A stretch of DNA of 64,000 bases from Mycobacterium sp. DL440. GTDB lineage: Bacteria > Actinomycetota > Actinomycetes > Mycobacteriales > Mycobacteriaceae. Below the pieces are notes generated by a model. It was not told the DNA's origin. It saw only the letters and a program-made list of their open reading frames with translations, and searched no databases. The DNA lies in NCBI RefSeq assembly GCF_011745145.1, contig NZ_CP050191.1, positions 4,233,327 to 4,297,326 on the forward strand, given 5' to 3'. Shown one piece after another: positions 27,313-37,108 of this stretch (positions are counted from its first letter, which is position 1; the number at the start of each line of letters is the position of its first letter). The position numbers were made by a program, and so were the translations under genes.

Positions 27313-28116
27313 TCAGTCGGCGGTGTCGAGCACACCGTCGTCGTACGGCTCGTACAGCGGTGACCCGGTGCCGGGCGGTTGCGGGGTGTCCGAATGGGCG
27401 CCGCAGCCGTACTCGGCCTCCACCACACGCCCGTCGGCCGACAGATCGTTGGCGCACACACCGAACATCACGCCCAGCGCGCCGCCGAGCGGTAGGTAGA
27501 AGCCACAGTCGCGGCAGACCCGACGCGTCGAGCGAGCCATCGCCGAACCCGGCCCATAGTCGCCGTCGTACCAGCGCTGCGCCGCCTGCGCCCGGCCCCA
27601 CTCGCTGAGTACCTGACGGCGCCCGAAGCCGAGTTCCAGCGGGGCGTCGTCGATCAACGGATCCCCGGTGGCCACGTACCCCGGCACCAGACGCGGATCA
27701 TTCGGCGGCGGGGCCAACAGGTCGCCGGGCCCGAGGTCACCGGGGCGGACCCGGTTCTCCCACGGCACCCACTCCGGCGCCAACAGCGCCGTCGGCCCCG
27801 GGATCAGGACCAGCTCGCTGATCGTGGCGTGGTCGGCGCCAGGGTAGGCAGCCACCACGACGGCCCACTGCCAGCCGCGGTAACCGGGCAGGTCAGCCAG
27901 GAATCGGTGCGTGGCCGAGGAGGCGTCCTCGATGCTCACACCGAGGTATTCACCCACTGTGCCCTCACCGCTGAACTCGATCAGCGCCGCACGAGCCTGT
28001 TCGGCGGCACCCAAGAGCACCGCCTCCTGCTCCTGCGACGGCGCCGTAGGGCCAGCCGTCGAGCCTGAGTCGGGGGTCTGCTCAGCAGATTCGGTCACGC
28101 TTTCCATCGCCTCCAT
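27313..28116 (-). CDS. DUF3027 protein (Rv0877 homologue)
   Basis: A 267-residue protein that matches the actinobacterial DUF3027 family in size, content and place. Features are VGEYLGVSIEDASSATHRF, PGYRGWQWAVVVAAYPGA, a proline-rich PGDLGPGDLLAPPPNDPRL segment and a cysteine pair region VCRDCGFYLPLGGALG with later CGAHSDTP, which may bind zinc. The function is unknown. The ATG at 28116 is used; an upstream frame continuing to 29415 runs antisense through the MFS gene. It is divergent from that MFS gene (Rv0877/Rv0876c arrangement). Confidence 0.85.
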   Translation of the reverse strand: MEAMESVTESAEQTPDSGSTAGPTAPSQEQEAVLLGAAEQARAALIEFSGEGTVGEYLGVSIEDASSATHRFLADLPGYRGWQWAVVVAAYPGADHATISELVLIPGPTALLAPEWVPWENRVRPGDLGPGDLLAPPPNDPRLVPGYVATGDPLIDDAPLELGFGRRQVLSEWGRAQAAQRWYDGDYGPGSAMARSTRRVCRDCGFYLPLGGALGVMFGVCANDLSADGRVVEAEYGCGAHSDTPQPPGTGSPLYEPYDDGVLDTAD

Positions 28117-28194
28117 AGTGCCTGATCGGGGCAACCACAGACCACACCGGTCGCCTGTCGGCCGCCCGCGCGCCCGATAAGAGAGAATCGGGGG

Positions 28195-29859
28195 GTGACC
28201 TACTACCCGCCGCGGCCGCCCGCCGATCACGGCGAGGAACATCCCGGAATGGCCAACTACCCCAGCGACGAGACGCCTCGGCGGCCACGCAGGCAATCGG
28301 TGCCGAGCTCCAACCGCTGGCTGCCACCGCTCGACGAGCAACACACCGCGACGCACCCGAGGCAGGACGACTCGCAACGCTCCCACGGGGTCGGATCGGC
28401 AGCCGGCGAGAAGGTCACGGTCACCCGGGCCGCCGCGGCGCGCAGCCGCGAAATGGGTTCGCGCATGTACGGTTTCGTGCACCGCGCGGCCACCGCCGAC
28501 GGCGCCGACAAATCCGGGCTGACGGCGCTCACCTGGCCGGTGGTGGCGAACTTCGCCGTCGACGCGGCCATGGCCGTCGCGCTCGCCAACACGCTGTTCT
28601 TCGCCGCGGCCAGCGGCGAGTCCAAGAGCAAGGTCGCCCTGTACCTGCTGATCACCATCGCGCCGTTCGCGGTGATCGCCCCGCTGATCGGGCCTGCGCT
28701 GGACCGCCTGCAGCACGGTCGCCGGGTGGCGCTGGCCGCCTCGTTCGCGTTGCGCACCGGGCTGATCGTGATCTTGATCGCCAACTACGACGGCGCCACC
28801 GGAAGCTATCCGTCCTGGGTGCTCTACCCGTGCGCGCTCGGCATGATGGTGCTGTCCAAATCGTTCTCGGTGCTGCGCAGCGCGGTCACCCCGCGCGTGC
28901 TGCCCCCGTCGATCGACCTGGTCCGGGTGAACTCCCGATTGACCACCTTCGGCCTGCTCGGCGGCACCGTGGTCGGCGGCGGCATCGCCGCAGGGGCCGA
29001 ATACCTGTTCAACGTGGCTCAACTGCCCGGGGCGCTGTACGTCGTCGTCGCGGTCAGCGTCGCCGGCGCGGTGCTCTCGATGCGGATCCCGAAGTGGGTC
29101 GAGGTCACCGAGGGTGAGGTGCCCACCACGCTGAGCTACCACGGCCAACCGGGCGGCCAGGGTGAGATGGGCCGTCACCCCGGCAAGCCCAAAGCCGAAC
29201 GTCAGCCGTTGGGCCGCAACACCATCACCGCGTTGTGGGGCAACTGCACGATCAAGGTGATGGTCGGCTTCCTGTTCCTCTATCCCGCGTTCGTCGCCAA
29301 ATCCCACGATGCCAGCGGCTGGGAACAGCTGCTGATCCTCGGACTGATCGGGGCCGCGGCCGGCGTGGGCAACTTCGGCGGCAACATCGCCGCCGCACGG
29401 CTGAAACTCGGTCATCCTGCGCAGCTGGTGGTGCGGGCGGCCGCGGCGGTCACCGTCGTCGCCCTGGCCACCGCACTGACCGGAAACCTCATGGTGGCTG
29501 CCGGTGCGACGCTCGTCACCTCGGCCGCCAGTGCCATCGCCAAGGCCTCGCTGGACGCGTCCCTGCAGGACGACCTGCCCGAGGCCTCGCGGGCCTCGGC
29601 GTTCGGCCGGTCGGAATCAGTGCTGCAGCTGGCCTGGGTGATCGGCGGCGCCACCGGGGTACTGATCTATACAGACCTCTCAGTCGGGTTCACTACGATC
29701 ACGGCCGTGCTGATACTGGGCCTGGCGCAGACCATCGTGAGCTATCGCGGCGAATCACTGATTCCCGGCCTGGGCGGTAACCGCCCGGTCCACGCCGCAC
29801 GAGAAGGTGGCAGCCGTCCTACGGCAGCCCCGACGACAGCACAGTGGGAGTCCCGATGA
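28195..29859 (+). CDS. MFS-fold membrane protein (Rv0876c homologue)
   Basis: The 554-residue protein has a long charged cytosolic N-terminus (about 1-110, Pro/Arg/Gln-rich) followed by about 12 membrane helices and a hydrophilic insert with basic residues (about 310-345, GQGEMGRHPGKPKAERQ). It matches Rv0876c, an MFS-like protein of unknown substrate conserved in mycobacteria. It starts with GTG at 28195. Its stop overlaps the ATG of the DUF2771 gene, so the two are coupled. Confidence 0.85.
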   Translation: MTYYPPRPPADHGEEHPGMANYPSDETPRRPRRQSVPSSNRWLPPLDEQHTATHPRQDDSQRSHGVGSAAGEKVTVTRAAAARSREMGSRMYGFVHRAATADGADKSGLTALTWPVVANFAVDAAMAVALANTLFFAAASGESKSKVALYLLITIAPFAVIAPLIGPALDRLQHGRRVALAASFALRTGLIVILIANYDGATGSYPSWVLYPCALGMMVLSKSFSVLRSAVTPRVLPPSIDLVRVNSRLTTFGLLGGTVVGGGIAAGAEYLFNVAQLPGALYVVVAVSVAGAVLSMRIPKWVEVTEGEVPTTLSYHGQPGGQGEMGRHPGKPKAERQPLGRNTITALWGNCTIKVMVGFLFLYPAFVAKSHDASGWEQLLILGLIGAAAGVGNFGGNIAAARLKLGHPAQLVVRAAAAVTVVALATALTGNLMVAAGATLVTSAASAIAKASLDASLQDDLPEASRASAFGRSESVLQLAWVIGGATGVLIYTDLSVGFTTITAVLILGLAQTIVSYRGESLIPGLGGNRPVHAAREGGSRPTAAPTTAQWESR

Positions 29860-30344
29860 AGCGTGCTCTGGCGGCCCTGGCAGCCGTGGTCGTGCTGGCG
29901 ATTGCCGGTACCGCGGTGGGGGTCTGGCGGCTGCACAGTACGCACGGCGATCGGTTGCCGGAGATCAGTGCGTACTCGCACGGACACTCGGTGCGGATCG
30001 GCCCGTTCCAGTACTGCGAGGTGCTCAACCTCGACGACTGCAAGGAACCGCGCACTACGGGCGAGCTGCCGGTCACCAAGGACAATCCGGTGCAGCTCTC
30101 GGTGCCCAGTGCGGTCGCCCGGGCGCCGTGGCGGCTGCTGCAGGTGTACGAGAACCCGATCGACACGACGGTGACGTACTTCGCACCCAAGACCACGCTG
30201 GCCGTCACCATCCCCAGCACCGACCCACAACGTGGGCGACTCACCGGCCTGGCGGTCCAGCTGCTGACCCTGGTCCAGGATCAAAACGGCCAGGAATTCG
30301 CGCTGCCCCACGCTGAGTGGTCGATCAGCACCGTCTGGCCCTGA
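29856..30344 (+). CDS. DUF2771 exported protein (Rv0875c homologue)
   Basis: A 162-residue protein with an uncleaved or signal-anchor helix near the start (MKRALAALAAVVVLAIAGTA) and an extracytoplasmic domain with a CEVLNLDDC cysteine pair, a likely disulfide. The ATG at 29856 overlaps the stop of the MFS gene, is preceded by GGGAG, and gives exactly the length of Rv0875c. DUF2771 has no known activity. The MFS/DUF2771 pairing suggests they act together in the membrane. Confidence 0.85.
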   Translation: MKRALAALAAVVVLAIAGTAVGVWRLHSTHGDRLPEISAYSHGHSVRIGPFQYCEVLNLDDCKEPRTTGELPVTKDNPVQLSVPSAVARAPWRLLQVYENPIDTTVTYFAPKTTLAVTIPSTDPQRGRLTGLAVQLLTLVQDQNGQEFALPHAEWSISTVWP

Positions 30345-30352
30345 TCCTTCCG

Positions 30353-30391
30353 CCGGATTGCTGCTTGCTTCCACAAGCAACCGTGATCCGG
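30353..30391 (+). terminator. Two-tier hairpin after the DUF2771 gene
   Basis: Outer arms CCGGAT (30353-30358) and ATCCGG (30386-30391), and inner arms TTGCTT (30365-30370) and AAGCAA (30375-30380) with loop CCAC. It lies 8 bp after the stop. There is no T-tract, so it is a possible terminator or a leader structure of the next gene. Confidence 0.4.
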
Positions 30392-30440
30392 ATTCCGCGT
30401 ACCGAACTTTGGTGCGGTTATACAGCGATAACGTAAATTC

Positions 30441-30803
30441 ATGAAGCCACTGATCGCTGGGCTGGCAACCACCGTGCTGGCAGGCGGTTTGGGTCTGGGC
30501 GCCCTCGGGGTGGGAGCCGGTACCGCACAGGCCTATACCTACGGCCCATTCCAGTGGTGTCCTGGGCAACCCCTTCCGAACGACCCGCCCCGGTCGGATA
30601 CCGAACTGGTGTGGGACATGGGCGTCTGCCACACCTACTACTTCGAATACGACGTACGAACCCACGCCCCCGCGCGTTACTGGGAGGGACCGAACCTGTT
30701 CCCGACGCCGATCCCGCCGCCTCCGCCGCCGGAGAATCCGCCGAACATCTTCGAGCAGTGCCCCGGGCTCATCCCCTTCGTCAACTGTCTGCCCGGTCTC
30801 TAG
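30441..30803 (+). CDS. Secreted Pro-rich small protein
   Basis: A 120-residue protein with a Sec signal peptide (MKPLIAGLATTVLAGGLGLG, cleavage likely after AQA at about residue 31). The mature part, YTYGPFQWCPGQPLPNDPPR onward, is Trp/Tyr/Pro-rich, with four cysteines (two disulfides possible) and a polyproline run around IPPPPPPENPP. I know many similar short secreted proteins in mycobacteria but not their function. GTTAT-N6-ATAAC lies just upstream (30417-30432). There is no Shine-Dalgarno at the ATG. Confidence 0.78.
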   Translation: MKPLIAGLATTVLAGGLGLGALGVGAGTAQAYTYGPFQWCPGQPLPNDPPRSDTELVWDMGVCHTYYFEYDVRTHAPARYWEGPNLFPTPIPPPPPPENPPNIFEQCPGLIPFVNCLPGL

Positions 30804-30812
30804 CCTCGACGG

Positions 30813-31835
30813 CTACGAAGCGCCGTGTCCGTCCGGCACACGTTCGCCCTCGGGCGTCGGACCGGGCGGGGTGCCGTCACCGAAAGGACTGCCGCCCAAG
30901 GATTCCCGCCCATGTGACGTGAGCCAGTCGGCCAGGTCCGGACCCTTGGGCACGATCTGCGTCGGATTGATGTCCGAATGCACGATGTAGTAGTGCTGCT
31001 TGATCTGGACGAAGTCGATGGTGTCACCGAAGCCCGGCGTCTGGAACAGATCCCGCGCGTACGCCCACAGCACGTCCATCTCGGTGAGCTTGGACCGGTT
31101 GCACTTGAAATGACCGTGATAGACCGGGTCGAACCGCGCCAGCGTGGTGAACAACCGGACGTCAGCCTCGGTGATGGTGTCGCCCACCAGATAACGCTGG
31201 GTGCTCAGCCGCTCGGTCAGCCAGTCCAGCGCCGCGAACAACCGGTCGTAGGCGGCGTCGTAGGCCTCTTGTGAGCCGGCGAACCCACAGCGGTACACGC
31301 CGTTGTTGACCTCGGCGTAGATGCGCTTGGCCACCGCATCGATCTCCGCCCGCAACGGCGCGGGGTACAGCTGCGGAGCACCCTCGCGGTGATATGCCGT
31401 CCACTCGGTGGAGAAATCCAGCGTCATCTGGGCGAAGTCGTTGGTCACCACCGCACCGGTAGCGACCTCGACGATCGCGGGCACGGTAATGCCCTTCGGG
31501 TAGTTCGGGTCGCGTTTGAAGTACGCGTCCTGCAACCGCGGGATGCCCAGCACCGGATCGAGCCCGCCCGGATCGAGGTCGAAGGTCCAGCTGCGTGCGT
31601 CGTGCGTCGGGCCGCAAAAGCCAATGGACAGAGCACTTTCCAGGCCCAGTAGGCGTCGCACGATGATGGTGCGGTTGGCCCACGGGCAGGCCCGCGCCAC
31701 GATCAGCCGGTACCGGCCGGCCTCGACGGGGTAACCGTCACCCCCGTCGGCCGTGATCCGGGTGGTGATGTAGTTGGTGTCGCGGTTGAACTCGCCGGAG
31801 GCGGACTTGCCGGCGACGTAGGTGCCCTGAGCCAT
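30813..31835 (-). CDS. Glutathionyl-hydroquinone reductase-like (Xi-class GST) protein
   Basis: The 340-residue protein matches the YqjG/ECM4 family. The catalytic motif RACPWANRTIIVRRLLGLE (about 48-66) has the active Cys, and further hallmarks are FCGPTHDARSWTF, YPKGITVPAIVE and the C-terminal helical part with YDRLFAALDWLTERL and FDPVYHGHFKCN. Such enzymes reduce thiol-conjugated hydroquinones. Mycobacteria use mycothiol rather than glutathione, so the real cofactor is uncertain. A Pro/Gly-rich tail (GTPPGPTPEGERV) extends the usual C-terminus. Confidence 0.88.
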   Translation of the reverse strand: MAQGTYVAGKSASGEFNRDTNYITTRITADGGDGYPVEAGRYRLIVARACPWANRTIIVRRLLGLESALSIGFCGPTHDARSWTFDLDPGGLDPVLGIPRLQDAYFKRDPNYPKGITVPAIVEVATGAVVTNDFAQMTLDFSTEWTAYHREGAPQLYPAPLRAEIDAVAKRIYAEVNNGVYRCGFAGSQEAYDAAYDRLFAALDWLTERLSTQRYLVGDTITEADVRLFTTLARFDPVYHGHFKCNRSKLTEMDVLWAYARDLFQTPGFGDTIDFVQIKQHYYIVHSDINPTQIVPKGPDLADWLTSHGRESLGGSPFGDGTPPGPTPEGERVPDGHGAS

Positions 31836-31859
31836 AGGCCCAGTCTCCTCGCGCGAGTA

Positions 31860-32270
31860 CTAGGCGTCGAGCTCCTGCGCGACAGCCTTGACCACTTCGG
31901 ACACCCGGCGCGCGACCTTGCGGTCGGGGTAGCGACCCTTGCGCAGCTCAGGCTGCACGATGTCCTCGAGCAGCGTGATCATGTCCGAAACCATGCCGTG
32001 CAGCTCATCCGGAGTGTGCTTGTGCTCGGGACGCTCAGCCTCGCGCCGGGTACGGCTCAGGCTCGGCGGCGGATCGATGAGCTTGACGCTCAACGCCTGC
32101 GGGCCACGACGGCCGGCGGCCACGCCGAACTCGACCCGTTGACCGGCCTTGAGGCCCTCGACGCCCGCGGGCAACGCCGACGAACGCACATAGACGTCCT
32201 CGCCGTCCTCCTGGGACACAAAGCCGAAGCCCTTTTCGGCGTCGTACCACTTCACCTTGCCGGTCGGCAC
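31860..32270 (-). CDS. cspB: Cold-shock-domain protein CspB (Rv0871 homologue)
   Basis: The N-terminal 65 residues are a cold-shock domain with the RNP1-like [20 protein letters not shown], expected to bind single-stranded RNA or DNA. The C-terminal half ([20 protein letters not shown], then [20 protein letters not shown]) is helical and mycobacteria-specific. The GTG at 32270 gives PTGKVKWYD at the start like Rv0871 and 136 residues; another in-frame GTG at 32279 adds three. Shine-Dalgarno evidence does not decide between them. Confidence 0.88.
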   Translation of the reverse strand: MPTGKVKWYDAEKGFGFVSQEDGEDVYVRSSALPAGVEGLKAGQRVEFGVAAGRRGPQALSVKLIDPPPSLSRTRREAERPEHKHTPDELHGMVSDMITLLEDIVQPELRKGRYPDRKVARRVSEVVKAVAQELDA

Positions 32271-32432
32271 TGCACTCACCCGCTCGTCTTGTCAGAACTA
32301 CATACACACATAAAGGTCGCGTCCCGTCAGCGCCGGGACGCGATGGAGCGATCTTACTCGGACCTGACTGGGTGCTTCACCCCTATTACTCGGTAGGCTT
32401 GCAACCACCTCTGGGAGAGAGATGCGCCGGTA

Positions 32433-32825
32433 ATGCGAGTGATCCTGAACGTCATCTGGTTGATCTTCGGCGGCCTGTGGTTGGCGCTGGGATACCTGCT
32501 GGCCGCGCTGATCTGCTTCGTGCTGATCATCACCATCCCGTTCGGGTTCGCCTCGCTGCGCATCGCCTCCTACGCCCTGTGGCCGTTCGGCCGCACGATC
32601 GTCGACAAGCCGGGAACCAGGCCCGGCGCCCTGGTCGGCAACATCATCTGGATCGTCCTGTTCGGCTGGTGGCTCGCGCTGGGGCATCTGGTCAGCGCGG
32701 TGGCCATGGCGGTCACCATCATCGGAATCCCATTGGCGCTGGCCGATCTCAAATTGATCCCGGTCTCACTGGTCCCACTGGGCAAGGAGATCGTCCCGGT
32801 CGACTCGGGCAGGGTGCCGGCATGA
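32433..32825 (+). CDS. YccF-domain membrane protein (Rv0870c homologue)
   Basis: A 130-residue protein with a duplicated YccF unit. Each has a double helix and the motif ITIPFGFASLRIASYALWPFG (about 32-52) or the related IIGIPLALADLKLIPVSLVP (about 95-114). The function of this family is unknown. It starts with ATG after GGGAGAG and its stop overlaps the moaA ATG, so it is co-translated with molybdopterin genes, as in Rv0870c-Rv0869c. Confidence 0.88.
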   Translation: MRVILNVIWLIFGGLWLALGYLLAALICFVLIITIPFGFASLRIASYALWPFGRTIVDKPGTRPGALVGNIIWIVLFGWWLALGHLVSAVAMAVTIIGIPLALADLKLIPVSLVPLGKEIVPVDSGRVPA

Positions 32826-33898
32826 CGCTGACCTCACTCGGGCTGCCCGCTGTGAGCGGGTCCGGTCGCCCGCCCATCGGGCCGGCCCCGGCGAGCGGCC
32901 CGCTGGTCGACACCTACGGCCGGGCGGCCACCGACCTGCGGGTCTCGCTGACCGACAAGTGCAATCTGCGCTGTACCTATTGCATGCCCGCCGACGGTCT
33001 GGACTGGTTGCCCGGCGAGGCGCTGCTGAGCACCGCCGAACTGAGCCGGCTGTTGCGCATCGCCGTCACCAGCCTGGGCATCACCAGTGTGCGGTTCACC
33101 GGTGGCGAACCCTTGGTCACCCGCCATCTGGAGGCCGTGGTGGCCGCCGCAGCCGCACTGCACCCCCGCCCGGAGATCACGCTGACCACCAACGGCATCG
33201 GGCTGGCCCGGCGCGCGGCGGGCCTCAAGCAGGCCGGGCTGGACCGGATCAACGTGTCCCTGGACAGCGTCGACGCCGCCCACTTCGCCCGGATCACCCG
33301 TCGGGACCGGTTGGGTGACGTGCTCGACGGCCTGGAGGCCGCCAAGGCGGCCGGGCTGGCGCCGGTCAAGGTCAACGCCGTGCTGGACCCGGTGTCGGGT
33401 CTCGACGACGCCGTCAACCTGTTGGGCTACTGCTTGGACCACGGATACCAGCTGCGGATCATCGAACAGATGCCCCTGGACGCCGGACACACCTGGCAGC
33501 GCGGCAGGGTGATCGACGCGGACACCATCCTCGCCACCCTGCAGAAGCACTTCGATCTGCGGCCAGATCCGAAGCCGCGCGGCTCGGCCCCCGCCGAGCT
33601 GTGGCAGGTGGCCGCGTCCGATGCCCATCCCGGCGGCACCGTCGGGGTGATCGCCTCGGTGTCACACGCCTTCTGTTCGGCCTGTGACCGCACCAGGCTG
33701 ACCGCCGACGGCCAGATCCGCAGCTGCCTGTTCTCCACCGAGGAGAGCGATCTGCGCGCACTGCTGCGCGGCGGCGCCGACGACGCCGGTATCGAGGCGG
33801 CGTGGCGAACAGCGATGTGGGGCAAGCCTGCCGGGCACGGCATCAACAACCCGGATTTCGTGCAACCCGCCCGGCCGATGAGCGCGATCGGCGGCTAG
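32822..33898 (+). CDS. moaA: GTP 3',8-cyclase MoaA
   Basis: The radical-SAM enzyme converts GTP to 3',8-cyclo-dihydro-GTP, the first step of molybdopterin synthesis. The first cluster is C47-x3-C51-x2-C54 in DKCNLRCTYC. The second is CSACDRTRLTADGQIRSC near the C-terminus, and the final Gly-Gly (SAIGG) needed for activity is present. The SAM motif TGGEPL follows. The 358 residues match Rv0869c. The ATG at 32822 overlaps the yccF stop, and moaD begins on the next base after its stop. Confidence 0.95.
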   Translation: MTLTSLGLPAVSGSGRPPIGPAPASGPLVDTYGRAATDLRVSLTDKCNLRCTYCMPADGLDWLPGEALLSTAELSRLLRIAVTSLGITSVRFTGGEPLVTRHLEAVVAAAAALHPRPEITLTTNGIGLARRAAGLKQAGLDRINVSLDSVDAAHFARITRRDRLGDVLDGLEAAKAAGLAPVKVNAVLDPVSGLDDAVNLLGYCLDHGYQLRIIEQMPLDAGHTWQRGRVIDADTILATLQKHFDLRPDPKPRGSAPAELWQVAASDAHPGGTVGVIASVSHAFCSACDRTRLTADGQIRSCLFSTEESDLRALLRGGADDAGIEAAWRTAMWGKPAGHGINNPDFVQPARPMSAIGG

Positions 33899-34162
33899 AT
33901 GACAGGGCACACGGTGGCCGTGACGGTCCGCTATTTCGCCGCTGCCGCCGCGGCGGCCGGAGTTGATACGGAAACGTTAGATTTGGCAGAGGATGCGACC
34001 ATCGCGTCGCTCGTCGAGCAACTCAGCGGCCGCGACTCAGAGCTTGCGCGAGTGCTAAAGCGCTGCTCATACCTGTGCGACGGGATGGCCGTCCGCGATC
34101 TGAACAAACGGGTGTCAACGCCTCAGACCATCGATGTGTTACCCCCCTTCGCCGGCGGCTAA
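33899..34162 (+). CDS. moaD: Molybdopterin synthase small subunit MoaD
   Basis: An 87-residue ubiquitin-fold protein whose C-terminus ends in FAGG, the Gly-Gly that is thiocarboxylated to donate sulfur to MoaE. It starts directly after the moaA stop (33898) with ATG, and strands such as VTVRYFAAAAAAAG and ETLDLAEDATIASLVEQL are typical. It corresponds to Rv0868c. MoaE is on the opposite strand on the other side of rpfA (35432-35860). Confidence 0.93.
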   Translation: MTGHTVAVTVRYFAAAAAAAGVDTETLDLAEDATIASLVEQLSGRDSELARVLKRCSYLCDGMAVRDLNKRVSTPQTIDVLPPFAGG

Positions 34163-34178
34163 CGTGATTTCCATCACA
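34163..34178. promoter_or_regulatory. CRP-like site in the rpfA upstream region
   Basis: CGTGATTTCCATCACA fits the CRP consensus TGTGA-N6-TCACA in all but the first base. It lies immediately after the moaD stop. The mycobacterial CRP (Rv3676) is known to act on rpfA in M. tuberculosis; the site here is assigned by sequence and context. Confidence 0.65.
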
Positions 34179-34385
34179 TAACGAAATGGTCACGAGCTGG
34201 CTACGGCACGGTGGAGCACCTCGCCCACCTGCGACAACACAGAAGTAACCTGCACCTTTAAACAACTTTTAGAGTTTGCTCGGATCGAAAACGCCCGAGG
34301 CCGCTAAAGGTGACGGGATAGCGGGCAGCAGTTACCGTTCATTCCCAAGTCAACGGACCCTAATCAGTTGACCTACCCCCATACC

Positions 34386-35428
<1,043 letters not shown>

Positions 35429-35431
35429 GTT

Positions 35432-35860
35432 TCAGGCCGAACCGACCCATTCGTCGGTGCCATCGGAGAAGTACTGGTGCTTCCATACCGGTAGCCGCTC
35501 TTTGACGGTGTCGACGAGACGGGCACAGGTTTCGAACGCCGCCCTGCGATGGTCCGCTGCTACAGCGGCCACCAGGGCGGCGTCTCCTATATGCAGGGTT
35601 CCGATGCGGTGGCTGACCGCAATGGCACGTACCCCGGCGGCTTGCGCGGCCACCTCGGCGGCCACCTCCTGCAAGGTCTGAAGGGCATCAGGGTGCGCGG
35701 AGTAGTCCAGCCGGATGACCGTACGGCCGCCGTCGTGATCACGCACCACCCCGGAGAACCCGACCACGGCTCCGGCCGCCTCATGTGCCACCAGCGCCTC
35801 GTACTCGGTCAGCGAGATCGGCATCTCGGTCAGCTCGACACGTATGACGGATGCGCTCAT
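35432..35860 (-). CDS. moaE: Molybdopterin synthase large subunit MoaE
   Basis: The subunit works with MoaD to make molybdopterin from cPMP. The 142 residues show [19 protein letters not shown], the [22 protein letters not shown] catalytic block and VPVWKHQ-like [19 protein letters not shown] at the end. I use ATG 35860, which fits the start of Rv0866; an ATG at 35887 would add nine residues. It is the last gene of the Rv0863-moaC-mog-moaE run and lies convergent to rpfA with 3 bp between their ends. Confidence 0.92.
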   Translation of the reverse strand: MSASVIRVELTEMPISLTEYEALVAHEAAGAVVGFSGVVRDHDGGRTVIRLDYSAHPDALQTLQEVAAEVAAQAAGVRAIAVSHRIGTLHIGDAALVAAVAADHRRAAFETCARLVDTVKERLPVWKHQYFSDGTDEWVGSA

Positions 35861-35891
35861 CTGGAGGTCCGTTCCCTCTTCGCGCAAGCGC

Positions 35892-36368
35892 TCATCGGTG
35901 GTCCTTGCCGCTCAGCTGGTCCAACGCATGCTCCAGTACGCCGGCCAGCACGCCCAGTCCATCCTTCACACCGCCCGGCGATCCGGGCAGGTTGACGATC
36001 AGGGTGCGCCCGGCGACGCCACAGACGCCGCGGGACAGCACCGAAGTGGGCACCTTGTGTACGCCGGCCCGCCGGATCGCATCGGCCAGTCCGGGTATCT
36101 GATAGTCGAGTACCGCCATGGTGGATTCCGGCGTCGCGTCGGTCGGTGAGATCCCGGTGCCGCCGGAGGTGATGATCAGGTCGACGCGTTCGGCCAGGGC
36201 GGCGCGCAGTGCGTCGCCGACGGCATGCCCGTCAGCGACCACCATCTGTTCGGTGACGTCGTATCCCCGACCGGCGAGCCAGCCGACGATGAGAGGGCCG
36301 GTCCGGTCGTCGTACACCCCTGCTGCGGCGCGGGTGGAGGCGATGATGACCCGCGCCGAACGGGTCAC
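35892..36368 (-). CDS. mog: Molybdopterin adenylyltransferase Mog
   Basis: The protein adenylates molybdopterin before metal insertion. It has 158 residues from a GTG that overlaps the moaC stop (GTGA). Motifs include [19 protein letters not shown] (MPT-binding, about 72-90), [20 protein letters not shown] and [14 protein letters not shown]. An ATG at 36398 is also in frame but would overlap moaC by 34 bp and add unconserved residues. It matches Rv0865. Confidence 0.93.
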   Translation of the reverse strand: MTRSARVIIASTRAAAGVYDDRTGPLIVGWLAGRGYDVTEQMVVADGHAVGDALRAALAERVDLIITSGGTGISPTDATPESTMAVLDYQIPGLADAIRRAGVHKVPTSVLSRGVCGVAGRTLIVNLPGSPGGVKDGLGVLAGVLEHALDQLSGKDHR

Positions 36369-36850
36369 TGCTGAGTTTTTTCCGACGGGCTTTCCCATAC
36401 TCCCGTTTTACCGCCTTCTTTGCGCATCACCTTGATGTCGTCGATGCGTGCGGCAGGGTCGACGGCCTTGATCATGTCGTACAGCGTCAGCGCGGCGACG
36501 CTCACCGCCGTCAGGGCCTCCATCTCAACCCCGGTGCGGTCGGTGCTGCGCACGGTGGCGGTGATGGCGACCTCGGCGTCGCGGGCGTCGAAGTCCACGT
36601 CGACGCCGGTCAGCGCCAGTTGATGGCACAGCGGGATCAGATCGGGCGTCCGCTTGGCGGCCAGGATTCCGGCGATCCGCGCAGTGGCCAGAGCGTCACC
36701 CTTGGGCAGGCCGCCCGAGGCGATGAGGTCCACCACATCCGGGCGGGTGTGCAGCGTGCCCACGGCCACCGCGGTGCGTTTGGTGACAGCCTTGGCCGTG
36801 ACGTCGACCATGTGTGCCGCGCCGGACTCGTCGAGGTGCGACAGGCCCAC
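36365..36850 (-). CDS. moaC: Cyclic pyranopterin monophosphate synthase MoaC
   Basis: MoaC converts the MoaA product to cPMP. The 161 residues contain [36 protein letters not shown] and the catalytic [20 protein letters not shown] with DMIKAVD. It begins at GTG 36850, two bases after the Rv0863-like gene, and overlaps mog at its end. Together with moaA, moaD and moaE this window encodes a full cPMP-to-molybdopterin route. Confidence 0.94.
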   Translation of the reverse strand: MGLSHLDESGAAHMVDVTAKAVTKRTAVAVGTLHTRPDVVDLIASGGLPKGDALATARIAGILAAKRTPDLIPLCHQLALTGVDVDFDARDAEVAITATVRSTDRTGVEMEALTAVSVAALTLYDMIKAVDPAARIDDIKVMRKEGGKTGVWESPSEKTQQ

Positions 36851-36852
36851 TG

Positions 36853-37050
36853 TTACCTGTTGACGACTGTGGCCGACTGGATGAAGGGCAGATCTTCGGC
36901 CGGCAGCGGAAAGGTCAGATCGCCGAACGGGGACAGCGCGCCGGTGCGGTCGGTAGCGAGCTCGCTGACGGCGTGATCATCGCCGTCGGAGAGCGCGGGC
37001 CAGCCGTTGTCGACGTATTGGTTCTTCTTGTTGTCAGCCACGCTCCACAT
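36853..37050 (-). CDS. Small conserved protein (Rv0863 homologue)
   Basis: A 65-residue protein, [20 protein letters not shown] at its start, with a conserved [20 protein letters not shown] block and no membrane segment or cysteine. It matches the place and motif style of Rv0863, the gene before moaC2. The function is unknown. A second in-frame start (GTG 37041) would give [10 protein letters not shown] at the N-terminus. It heads the moaC-mog-moaE operon and is divergent from the XPB-N/WYL gene with 58 bp between starts. Confidence 0.78.
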   Translation of the reverse strand: MWSVADNKKNQYVDNGWPALSDGDDHAVSELATDRTGALSPFGDLTFPLPAEDLPFIQSATVVNR

Positions 37051-37108
37051 TGTGGCAGGCTCATCATCCGGTGGCGAGACCGGCGGGCTGCTTTACGCTG
37101 GTCAGGAT

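Noticed and set aside
28117..29415. A 700-residue minus-strand frame joining the DUF3027 gene to further upstream sequence
   Set aside because: The upstream part is antisense to the conserved Rv0876c-like MFS gene and has repetitive His/Gln/Arg composition typical of shadow frames in GC-rich DNA.
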